Made by a program: the position numbers and the translations under genes. A stretch of 64,000 nucleotides of DNA from CAZGXI01 sp964529715 (lineage in GTDB: Bacteria > Chloroflexota > Anaerolineae > Aggregatilineales > Ch27): contig CAZGXI010000028.1 in NCBI GenBank assembly GCA_964529715.1, positions 1 to 64,000 of the forward strand, written 5' to 3'. Shown piece after piece: positions 18,214 to 25,830 of the stretch (positions are counted from its first letter, which is position 1; the number at the start of each line of letters is the position of its first letter). The notes below the pieces were generated by a model. The model made no database searches, was not told where the DNA came from, and worked only from the letters and a program-made list of their open reading frames with translations.

Positions 18214-19773
18214 TTAGCTGCCCAACTTCAACATGTTGGACATCTGGTGTGCCTCGTCCAGGCTGATCCAGCCGGCGCGCAGGGCTGCCAGCGCCGCTTC
18301 GGAGCGCGTGGAGACTCCTAACTTGTCGATGGCGCTCATCAGCCGTTCGACGACGACCTGCGTGTCGCGGCCCAATCGCGCGGCGATAGCATCATTCGAC
18401 TCGTCCCCGGCGACAATCGAAAGCAGCACGGCGCGCTCCTCGTCGGTCAGCGGATCGCGCATCCCTGGCGTGAGCGCCCCGGCCACCACGCGCTCGGCTA
18501 CCCCGGTCCCTAGAGCCATGTTTCCTGCCGCCACCTTGTGCACGCATTCGAGCAGTTCTTCCTGAGAGCTGGTCTTCAGCAGATAACCGTGCGCCCCGGC
18601 CTGCAAAGCGCGCATGATGTAGGCGTCTTCGGTACGCCCGGTCAGCACCAACACGCGCGTCTTGGGGTGCATCCGCCGGATCTGTGGCAACACATCTAAG
18701 CCGGATTTGCCCGGCATGTTCAGGTCCAGCAGCAGCAAGTCCGGCGGGTTTTGCTGGCACAGTTGCAGAACCTCTTCACCCGTCGCGGCCTCACCGAGCA
18801 CCCGGATGTCCTCCTGGTCGTCCAGGAAGAGGGCAATGCTGGTACGCAAGATGGTGTGATCGTCTGCGACGATGACGGTGATCGCCTGCTTTTCCCGCAC
18901 GGTGGACGCTTCTTCGGTCGGCTTATCGGTATGGATGGGGATGCTGACGCCTGATGGCGCCGGCTGGACCACCTCGATAGGCTGCCCGCCCAGCAGAGCG
19001 GCAAATTCGGCCCCCGACTGGATGCGCGCATTCGGGTCGCGCTCCAGAGCTTTCATGATGGCCGCATCGAGCCAGGACGGAATGCTCGGCACAAGCTGGC
19101 GTGGGGGGATCGGTGTCTGCGTCACTTTTTGCAGCAGGATCGCGCCGATGTCATTGGAGTCGAAGGGCAGTTTGCCGGTTGCCATCTCATACAACACGAC
19201 GCCCAGGCTATAAATATCGGTGCGGTGATCCAGATCGTGGCCACGCGCCTGTTCGGGTGAGAGGTAAGCCGGTGTACCGATGATCGAGCCGTGCGCGGTG
19301 ATGTGTTTGGACCCCAGACGCATCGCCAGCCCGAAATCCATGATCTTAACCTTGCCCTCGGCTGTCACTTTGATGTTGGCCGGTTTGATGTCCCGATGGA
19401 TGATGTTCAGGCGATGGGCGTAGTCCAACGCATGACACAACTGGCTGCCCAGGTCGGTTATGACCTGCACAGACGCGGGGATAAAATCGCTCAGCGGCCT
19501 GCCCTCGATGTATTCCACGACCAAAAAGTGCAGGTCATCCTCTTCCGCCTGGTCATAGATGACCATGATCGCCGGGTGGTTAAGCCGGGCGGCGCTCTGC
19601 GCTTCGCGCTGGAAGCGGTGACGGGCAGCCTCGCCTACGTAAGGCGAGAGCACCTTGATGGCGACGATACGCCCCAGGCGCAAATCGCGTGCCCGGTAGA
19701 CGGTTGCCGTCGATCCCTCGCCGATGATTGCTTCGATCTCGTAACGATTCAGCAATTTTTGCCCGATCTTCAT
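18214..19773 (-). CDS. Ser/Thr protein kinase fused to a NarL-type response regulator
   Basis: The 519-residue protein has a complete eukaryotic-type kinase (about 10-270: GEGSTATV loop, Lys40, HRDIKPAN with Asp128, DFG at 146-148), then a receiver domain (about 296-415: acidic pair in IVADDH, phospho-site Asp350 in LDLNMPG, Lys in LLKTSS) and a weaker LuxR/GerE-type helix-turn-helix (about 445-505, ending KLGVSTRSEAALAALRAGW). No membrane helix is present, so it acts in the cytosol. The arrangement would let one polypeptide link Ser/Thr phosphorylation to DNA binding (inference). It heads a two-gene unit with the TIM-barrel protein. Confidence 0.92.
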   Translation of the reverse strand: MKIGQKLLNRYEIEAIIGEGSTATVYRARDLRLGRIVAIKVLSPYVGEAARHRFQREAQSAARLNHPAIMVIYDQAEEDDLHFLVVEYIEGRPLSDFIPASVQVITDLGSQLCHALDYAHRLNIIHRDIKPANIKVTAEGKVKIMDFGLAMRLGSKHITAHGSIIGTPAYLSPEQARGHDLDHRTDIYSLGVVLYEMATGKLPFDSNDIGAILLQKVTQTPIPPRQLVPSIPSWLDAAIMKALERDPNARIQSGAEFAALLGGQPIEVVQPAPSGVSIPIHTDKPTEEASTVREKQAITVIVADDHTILRTSIALFLDDQEDIRVLGEAATGEEVLQLCQQNPPDLLLLDLNMPGKSGLDVLPQIRRMHPKTRVLVLTGRTEDAYIMRALQAGAHGYLLKTSSQEELLECVHKVAAGNMALGTGVAERVVAGALTPGMRDPLTDEERAVLLSIVAGDESNDAIAARLGRDTQVVVERLMSAIDKLGVSTRSEAALAALRAGWISLDEAHQMSNMLKLGS

Positions 19774-19878
19774 CAGGCCGTCCCTTTCCCCCGGAGTATT
19801 GCGGATGCTAAAAATGTACCCAAAAGCGGCCTAAGTGGAAAGCCAGAGACGGCTCTGTTTTGTGCATTGCAACACCCG

Positions 19879-19908
19879 TTGCCCTTTGCCGCAAACCACT
19901 GTTATACT
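19879..19908 (+). promoter_or_regulatory. Candidate promoter of the tandem unknown genes
   Basis: TTGCCC (19879-19884) and TATACT (19903-19908) are spaced by 18 bp. It lies in the divergent gap between the kinase-regulator gene and the plus-strand pair, 32 bp before the chosen ATG. Confidence 0.5.
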
Positions 19909-19940
19909 AGGCATACGCTTACCCTCAGGACGAGATGCTT

Positions 19941-20570
19941 ATGAGCTATCAGCCTGATCAGCAGCGAATTGTACAGCTTACGTCTGCTTATGATCCCTTT
20001 CAACCGCCCCAACTTCCACTGACCTTTGGCGATTACCTCTCGCTGCTGTGGCGGATCGACCGCTCGTCGGAGCGCCCCAATCTCGAAGCCTATTATCGAC
20101 AGTGCGCCGAGGCAGTCGCGCGCGGCCTGGGGTTTGATCGGCGCAGCCTGCACCGCCTGGTGCGCGTGGCCGAGGCAGGCAAGATTTGCCGTTCGCTGGA
20201 AAATGTTTCCTATCGAGGGACAGAGCGCCTGGTCGATGCGCAGGATCGGCGCGCGGCCATTGGCCAACTGATGGATATGCGCGATCACATCCTGGCGATG
20301 GGCGCCTACCGTGAGCAGTGGACGCTTGGCTGGCCAGGTGGGCGTGTGGCCGATTCAGAGCTACGTGAGCACCTGTTTGCGGTCTTCTTTACCGCCTTTG
20401 AAGGGCAGTTCCGTCACTTCAGTCGGCTAATCTTCGTGATCGACATTGTGCTTCAGGAGATGATGTTGGGCCATCGTGACGTGCTTGAAATCAGCCTGAT
20501 CCGCCTGATCCAGGAGTTTAACTACCCTGATCCTGCCAGCGCCAACGTCCGCGCTCAATACGAACGTTGA
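19941..20570 (+). CDS. Unknown helical protein, first of two tandem paralogues
   Basis: I do not recognise this 209-residue soluble protein. It is strongly helical and rich in Arg, with no membrane helix or signal peptide. It resembles the next gene: both open with a V-QL-S-YDP block followed by FGDYLSLLWRID (GLGDYLSLRFRLD in the partner), and both end in a region of Phe/Leu-rich helices closing with FNYPDPASA (FGYPDRADL). ATG codons at 19935 and 19941 are both possible; the later one is better spaced from AGGACGAG. Confidence 0.65.
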   Translation: MSYQPDQQRIVQLTSAYDPFQPPQLPLTFGDYLSLLWRIDRSSERPNLEAYYRQCAEAVARGLGFDRRSLHRLVRVAEAGKICRSLENVSYRGTERLVDAQDRRAAIGQLMDMRDHILAMGAYREQWTLGWPGGRVADSELREHLFAVFFTAFEGQFRHFSRLIFVIDIVLQEMMLGHRDVLEISLIRLIQEFNYPDPASANVRAQYER

Positions 20571-20586
20571 GGGGAAGCCAAAACCG

Positions 20587-21291
20587 GTGGAAGCCTCGCC
20601 CTCGCCGCTACCTGTTGCACCGATCAAAGCCGCGCCCGATTCGCGCGTGGACCTCGACCGTGTGCGCCAGTTGCGTTCGGAGTATGATCCCGCCTGCGAG
20701 CTTCAATACCCGCTGGGCCTGGGCGATTACCTGTCGCTGCGGTTTCGCCTGGACGAGCAGCAGCGGTTAAGCGAAGAACATGGCCCATCCGATTTGCTGT
20801 CTGCCCGGCAGGCGTGGTATGCGGCCTGCTGCACAGCCCTAAGCAGGGCGCTCGAACTTCAGGGGACGGCTCTGGACCTGCCGACAGAAGGACGGGCCTA
20901 CGATTTCCGGCAGATGATGCGCAGCCTGCGTGACGTCTTACGCGCCCGACACGGGGTATTTCAGGCCGTCTATTACGAGATCGCCATCGGCGGCCTGTTG
21001 CGCCAGCGCGCCGACATCCTGCGGATGGGGCGTTCGGTGATCCACCGCGAAGGTGGGCCGGGGACAGGTATTGCGGATGAACATCTGCGCGCCCGCATTC
21101 AAAAGGTGTATTTCACCGATTTTGACGACGCATTGTTGGTATTCAGTTGCCAGCTTTTGCAAATGGACGATCTTTTGCTGGAACTCATTCCCTTGCGGGT
21201 TGGGTCGCCGACAACCCTGGAACGGTTGTGTGCGGAATTCGGCTATCCAGATCGGGCCGATTTACAGTGGAAAATGGCCTTTTCACTGTAA
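20587..21291 (+). CDS. Unknown helical protein, second of two tandem paralogues
   Basis: This 234-residue protein is a diverged copy of the preceding gene, 16 bp downstream, with an extra Pro/Ala-rich N-terminus. Shared blocks are the RQLRSEYDP opening, GDYLSLRFRLD, the LRARIQKVYFTDFD helix and the closing FGYPDRADLQ. The start is GTG with GAGGGG twelve bases upstream. No catalytic motif stands out. It precedes a nucleoside-type ABC transporter operon that has its own promoter, so a link is unproven. Confidence 0.65.
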   Translation: MEASPSPLPVAPIKAAPDSRVDLDRVRQLRSEYDPACELQYPLGLGDYLSLRFRLDEQQRLSEEHGPSDLLSARQAWYAACCTALSRALELQGTALDLPTEGRAYDFRQMMRSLRDVLRARHGVFQAVYYEIAIGGLLRQRADILRMGRSVIHREGGPGTGIADEHLRARIQKVYFTDFDDALLVFSCQLLQMDDLLLELIPLRVGSPTTLERLCAEFGYPDRADLQWKMAFSL

Positions 21292-21334
21292 CGAGGTGTC
21301 TGTCTAGGGGGCGGTGCTACCTTTTTTGATCGTA

Positions 21335-21364
21335 TTGCCTAGCGGCAGGGAAGGTCGTTATAAT
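21335..21364 (+). promoter_or_regulatory. Candidate promoter of the ABC transporter operon
   Basis: TTGCCT (21335-21340) and a perfect TATAAT (21359-21364) are spaced by 18 bp. The first permease gene starts 74 bp later. No purine riboswitch-like structure is evident in the leader. Confidence 0.6.
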
Positions 21365-21437
21365 TCGCCATGGGTAGGTGTTGAGCACAGCCTACCAGTC
21401 TCCTGATTGCTGTCCAGAGATAGAGAAAGCATAACTG

Positions 21438-22613
21438 ATGAGCGAATCGTCCGTCATTGCGGACTCTCCCACCAACGTCGGTCTGGTGAGGGGCGTGCTG
21501 CGCAGCGCCGCCGTACCCGTGCTCTCGGTGCTGACGGCCATGCTGATCGGCGCGCTCTTCATCATTGTGGCCGGATACGATCCGGTGGCTGCCTACCGGG
21601 GCCTTCTGAACGGCGCTTTCGGTGATGCAGCGGGCCTGACACGGACGCTGATCAAGATGGCGCCGCTGGTCTTTTCGGGCCTGGCAGTCGCGTTCGCCTT
21701 CAAGGGTGGCCTGTTTAACATCGGTGCGCAGGGCCAACTGCTGATCGGTTCGGTCACATCGGCCTGGGTGGGCTTTGCCCTTCCGGTGGACCTGGGCAAC
21801 CCGGTGCTGTCTGCGGTCGTCCATCTGACGCTGGCGCTGCTGGCTGGTCTGTTCGGTGGGGCGCTGTGGGGCGCGATACCGGGCATCCTGAAAGCATACA
21901 CTGGGGCGCACGAGGTCATCACGACCATCATGTTCAACTTCATCGCCAGCAATCTGATCGGCTGGCTGCTCTTCGCAGGGGCGCCGGGAGAAGGGCTGCC
22001 GCCGGGACCACTGAACGACGGCAATGGCGTTATCGCCCGTACTCCGTCCATTCTGCCGACGGCCTATCTGCCGGTGGTGTTCGATCCACCGGGGCCGACG
22101 GCGTTGCATCTGGGCGTTTTCCTGGCGGTGATCGCTGCCGTGTTGGTGGCGCTGTTGATCACGCGCACGACGTTCGGCTTTGAGCTGCGCATGGTCGGCC
22201 TGAACCCCACCGCCGCGCGCTACAGCGGCATCGACGTGAAACGGATCACAATCCTGACCATGGTGATTGCTGGCGGATTAGCTGGCCTGGCTGGGGCGAT
22301 GCAGACGCTCGGCGTCAACTATCGCTACGAGCCGAACCAGAGCCTGGGGCTTGGCTTTGATGCGATCACGGTGGCGTTGCTGGCAGGGAATAACCCCCTG
22401 GGGGTAGTGCTGGCGGCGTTCTTGTTCGGGGCAATGGACGCCGGATCGACGCGGATGCAGTTCCAGAGCAATGTGCCCAGTGAGATCATCCTGGTGGTGC
22501 AGGCTTTGATCCTGATGTTTGTCGCCGCCGACCAGATCATCCGCATGATCTACCGCATCCGGGGCGAAGGCGGGATCGGGCAGATGTTCGGCACCGGTTG
22601 GGGACAGCGATAA
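21438..22613 (+). CDS. Nucleoside-type ABC transporter permease (YufP/BmpB-like)
   Basis: This 391-residue inner-membrane protein belongs to the branched-chain-permease superfamily (BPD_transp_2). Marks are the AGYDPVAAYRGLLNGAFG opening, FSGLAVAFAFKGGLFNIGAQGQ and the cytosolic loop GLNPTAARYSGIDVKR. Members of the Bmp/Yuf branch import nucleosides or related purine compounds. It is followed by a second permease and an ATPase, giving a permease-permease-ATPase operon. A substrate-binding lipoprotein, which normally heads such operons, is absent from the window. Confidence 0.88.
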   Translation: MSESSVIADSPTNVGLVRGVLRSAAVPVLSVLTAMLIGALFIIVAGYDPVAAYRGLLNGAFGDAAGLTRTLIKMAPLVFSGLAVAFAFKGGLFNIGAQGQLLIGSVTSAWVGFALPVDLGNPVLSAVVHLTLALLAGLFGGALWGAIPGILKAYTGAHEVITTIMFNFIASNLIGWLLFAGAPGEGLPPGPLNDGNGVIARTPSILPTAYLPVVFDPPGPTALHLGVFLAVIAAVLVALLITRTTFGFELRMVGLNPTAARYSGIDVKRITILTMVIAGGLAGLAGAMQTLGVNYRYEPNQSLGLGFDAITVALLAGNNPLGVVLAAFLFGAMDAGSTRMQFQSNVPSEIILVVQALILMFVAADQIIRMIYRIRGEGGIGQMFGTGWGQR

Positions 22614-22635
22614 CTAGACAAGGAGCACGCCTGCG

Positions 22636-23697
22636 ATGCTTACGGCAGTAACTGCGATGGCTCGAACGAATCGGACTGCGCTGTGGGCCACCATCGGCGC
22701 GGTGCTGATTGTCGTGATAGCGTTTCTGGCAGCGGGGGCGGTCGGCCCGGCGGTGGTCGTGGCGGTGATCAACGCCAGCATTCGCGGCATGGTTCCGATC
22801 ACCCTGGGAGCCATGAGCGGCATCTTTAGCGAACGCAGCGGTATTGTTAACATCGGCATCGAAGGCATGATGCTAATTGCCGCTTTCGTAGGATTTATGA
22901 CCAATTACGCCCTCAGTTCGCCGACCGCGCCGTCGGTGCTCCAGGCCGAACCGATCCGGCTGGGCCTTTCGATCCTGACGGGGATGCTTGCCGGGGCGGT
23001 GATGGGGCTGCTGCACGCCGTGCTCTGCATCCGCTTTAAGGTGTCTCACATCATCAGCGGCACGGTGATCAATATCCTGGCGTTGGGGCTGACCGGCTAC
23101 CTGTACATGCCGGGGGCGACCACACTGGGCCGCTTGCCGCCGATGATCTCGAACCCGTTCAGTGAGAGTGCGGGGATTCTCTACTGGATCGGCGAGATAT
23201 TTTTGAAGAAGGGCCTCATCACCTATGCGACCTTTGCTCTGGTGATCATCATTGCCGTCGTCATGTTCCGCACGCGCTGGGGGCTGCGCACGCGCGCCAT
23301 CGGGGAGCACCCGCGCGCAGCGGATACATTGGGGATCAATGTTTACCGGATGCAGTACATCAATCTGCTGTTCAGTGGCGCGCTGGCCGGCCTGGGCGGC
23401 GTTTTCCTGACTCTGGAAGCGGTGGGCCAGTTCGAGCGCGGGATGACAAACGGGCGCGGGTTTATTGCCCTGGCAGTGATGATCTTCGGCAACTGGCACC
23501 CGCTGTATGCGGCAGCAGGGGCGTTGCTGTTCGGCTTTGCCACTGCGTTGCAAGGACAGTTGCAGTTTTTTGGCATCAACATTCCGCACCAGTTTGTTGG
23601 GATGCTGCCGTATTTGCTGACGGTCATCGTGCTGGCCGGGTTCGTCGGGCGCGCGCAGCCTCCGGCGCATGTCGGCAAGCCGTATGAGGTCGAGTAG
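22636..23697 (+). CDS. Nucleoside-type ABC transporter permease (YufQ-like)
   Basis: This 353-residue second permease of the same importer has ITLGAMSGIFSERSGIVNIG near residue 60, the family's signature block, and the cytosolic RTRAIGEHPRAADTLGI coupling loop. AAGGAG lies ten bases before the ATG. It forms a heterodimer with the upstream permease by analogy with the family. The gene ends 16 bp before the ATPase start. Confidence 0.88.
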   Translation: MLTAVTAMARTNRTALWATIGAVLIVVIAFLAAGAVGPAVVVAVINASIRGMVPITLGAMSGIFSERSGIVNIGIEGMMLIAAFVGFMTNYALSSPTAPSVLQAEPIRLGLSILTGMLAGAVMGLLHAVLCIRFKVSHIISGTVINILALGLTGYLYMPGATTLGRLPPMISNPFSESAGILYWIGEIFLKKGLITYATFALVIIIAVVMFRTRWGLRTRAIGEHPRAADTLGINVYRMQYINLLFSGALAGLGGVFLTLEAVGQFERGMTNGRGFIALAVMIFGNWHPLYAAAGALLFGFATALQGQLQFFGINIPHQFVGMLPYLLTVIVLAGFVGRAQPPAHVGKPYEVE

Positions 23698-23713
23698 AGC
23701 AGGGAGAGGGTCC

Positions 23714-25654
23714 ATGCACGCAGATGGAAACAGGCCGGTTCTGGAAGTCCGGGGGATCACCAAGCGGTTTCCAGGGGTGCTGGCGAATGATGATGTCAGT
23801 TTGACGCTGCACAAAGGGGAAATCCTGGCTCTGCTCGGTGAAAACGGCGCAGGTAAATCGACCCTGATGAACATCATTTACGGCTTGTACCGCGCCGACA
23901 GCGGCGAGGTTTTGCTGAACGGGCAGCCGGCTCACTTTGCCAGTTCCCGCGAGGCGATCCACAGCGGAATCGGTATGGTGCACCAGCACTTCCAGTTGAT
24001 CCCTGTGATGACGGTTGCGGAAAACGTGGTGCTGGGCGAAGAAGTGATGAACGGTATTTTCCTGGATCGGCAGGAGGCAGCCCGGCGTGTTCATGAGTTG
24101 AGTGAACGCTATGGTCTGGAAGTCAATCCTGCTGCGTTGGTCGAAGAATTGCCGGTCGGGGCGCAACAGCGCGTCGAGATCATCAAGGCGCTGTACCGTG
24201 ATGCGCAAATTCTGATCCTGGACGAACCGACGGCGGTCCTGACTCCGCAGGAAGTGCAGGAATTGTTCAAGATCATGCGTGATCTCTCGGCCAGAGGGGT
24301 GAGTATCATCTTCATTACTCACAAGCTCAAGGAGGTTCTGGCTGTTGCCCATCGCATCGTGGTGATGCGCGACGGGCGCGTGGTGGGCGAGACCAACCCC
24401 TTAGAAGCGACCGAGGAATCCCTAGCCGCGATGATGGTCGGACGCGAGGTGCTTCTGCGGGTGAAGAAGGGCCAGGCGAATCCCAAAGAGGTAGTGCTCC
24501 GCGTAGACAATCTGAGTGCCTATGATGACCGAGGACACATGGCACTCCGAAATGTGTCGTTCGAAGTGCGCGCCGGTGAGGTGCTTGGCATTGCCGGGGT
24601 TCAAGGCAACGGACAAACAGAACTGGTCGAGGTGCTGACCGGTCTGCGGCGCGCGCATGGGGGGCACTTCTCGATTAACCATCAAGATATGACCCATGCC
24701 TCTCCGCGTGATGTTACGGTCATCGGCGCAGGGCACGTTCCCGAAGATCGCCATCGTTACGGCATGGTCACAAGTTACAGCGTGTCTGAAAATCTGGTGT
24801 TGAACACCTACTTTCAGCGCGATTTCACCGATGCGCCTACCAATCTGCCCACCATCTTCCTTGCCTCTGTCTTGTACGGCTTTTTCGCGGTGACCGCCTT
24901 TGGCTTGCTGTGGCTGGTCTGGAGTTTGCTATGGGATGGGGGCGAAATGCTGGCGCAGTTTTTGCAGCGGCTGGGAGTCGCCGTCCCGTGGGAGGTGACG
25001 AGCGGGGGGGGAGTGCTTTGGCCGCTGGTGCTGCGGTTGTTTAATGTGACGGACCCAGCTAGTGCCGGACGGGAAGCGATGGCTGGCCCGGATTTGGTGC
25101 GGATGCTCGTCTTGATCGGCACCGCGTTGTTAATCGGTTGGGCCGCTGCACGCATCGCCCGATGGATTATGGCCTGGCTGCGGGTTCGCTTCAACAAACA
25201 GTTTGAGCAATTGCACGGTCAGCGGGGTGGGGTGGTGCTGAATCGCCGAAATGTCGATGCCTACGCCGAACGGCTGGTGAAGGAATTTGGCATCCGCACT
25301 CCCAGCGTCGAGACAAGCGCGGGCAGTCTTTCTGGCGGCAACCAGCAGAAGATGGTCGTGGCCCGCGAACTGGGCCGCCGCCCGACTTTGCTGATCGCCT
25401 CACAGCCGACGCGCGGCATCGATGTCGGCAGTATCGAGTTCATCCACCAGCAGTTGGTTGCCCAGCGAGATGCGGGCGCGGCGGTGCTGCTTGTGAGTGC
25501 CGAGCTGGACGAGATCATGGCGCTGTCCGACCGGATCGCCGTGATGTATAAAGGCGAGATCGTCGCTACGGTGTCTGCCGGGGCGGTTACACGCGAGCAG
25601 TTGGGGCTGTTGATGGCAGGGGCGCACGCTGAAGAAGTACTTGAGGCCGCATGA
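23714..25654 (+). CDS. ABC transporter ATPase with two nucleotide-binding domains and a membrane insertion
   Basis: This 646-residue protein has two ATPase halves. The first has Walker A GENGAGKST, signature LPVGAQQR and Walker B LILDEPTAVL. The second has a family-typical altered Walker A (GVQGNGQTE), signature LSGGNQQK and SQPTRGID. Between the VSENLVLNTY block and RNVDAYAERL, where relatives have a short stretch, lie about 135 extra residues (about 370-505; bases 24821-25226) with two strongly hydrophobic segments (about 378-404 and 465-490) flanking a polar loop. The frame is intact through the insert. The ATG at 23714 is preferred over 23669 because GGGAGAGGG precedes it. See findings. 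Confidence 0.88.
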   Translation: MHADGNRPVLEVRGITKRFPGVLANDDVSLTLHKGEILALLGENGAGKSTLMNIIYGLYRADSGEVLLNGQPAHFASSREAIHSGIGMVHQHFQLIPVMTVAENVVLGEEVMNGIFLDRQEAARRVHELSERYGLEVNPAALVEELPVGAQQRVEIIKALYRDAQILILDEPTAVLTPQEVQELFKIMRDLSARGVSIIFITHKLKEVLAVAHRIVVMRDGRVVGETNPLEATEESLAAMMVGREVLLRVKKGQANPKEVVLRVDNLSAYDDRGHMALRNVSFEVRAGEVLGIAGVQGNGQTELVEVLTGLRRAHGGHFSINHQDMTHASPRDVTVIGAGHVPEDRHRYGMVTSYSVSENLVLNTYFQRDFTDAPTNLPTIFLASVLYGFFAVTAFGLLWLVWSLLWDGGEMLAQFLQRLGVAVPWEVTSGGGVLWPLVLRLFNVTDPASAGREAMAGPDLVRMLVLIGTALLIGWAAARIARWIMAWLRVRFNKQFEQLHGQRGGVVLNRRNVDAYAERLVKEFGIRTPSVETSAGSLSGGNQQKMVVARELGRRPTLLIASQPTRGIDVGSIEFIHQQLVAQRDAGAAVLLVSAELDEIMALSDRIAVMYKGEIVATVSAGAVTREQLGLLMAGAHAEEVLEAA

Positions 25655-25741
25655 AGGAAAATACCGGCGCGGGCGGTCCGAGGACTGCTGCCGTTGGTGA
25701 CGTTGCCGGGAAGCGGGTAAAATTCAGTACGCAACCTGTGG

Positions 25742-25790
25742 GGGCGTCCAGGGTCATTGCACTGACCTGGAGACGCCCTGATCGTTTTCA
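25742..25790 (+). terminator. Terminator-like hairpin after the ABC transporter operon
   Basis: GGGCGTC (25742-25748) pairs with GACGCCC (25772-25778), and inside it CAG-GTCA pairs with TGAC-CTG with small bulges. A short TTTT follows at 25785. It lies between the ATPase gene and the transglutaminase gene. Confidence 0.6.
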
Positions 25791-25830
25791 ATAGTAAGGG
25801 GCGGTAGATACTCTGGGACGCACGCCTGAA

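Noticed and set aside
21365..21437. Purine riboswitch before the nucleoside-type transporter
   Set aside because: The 73-bp leader shows no three-way junction with conserved loops and no terminator.
23669..23713. Earlier start for the ABC ATPase inside the permease gene
   Set aside because: The ATG at 23714 has a better ribosome site and gives the usual N-terminus of the family.
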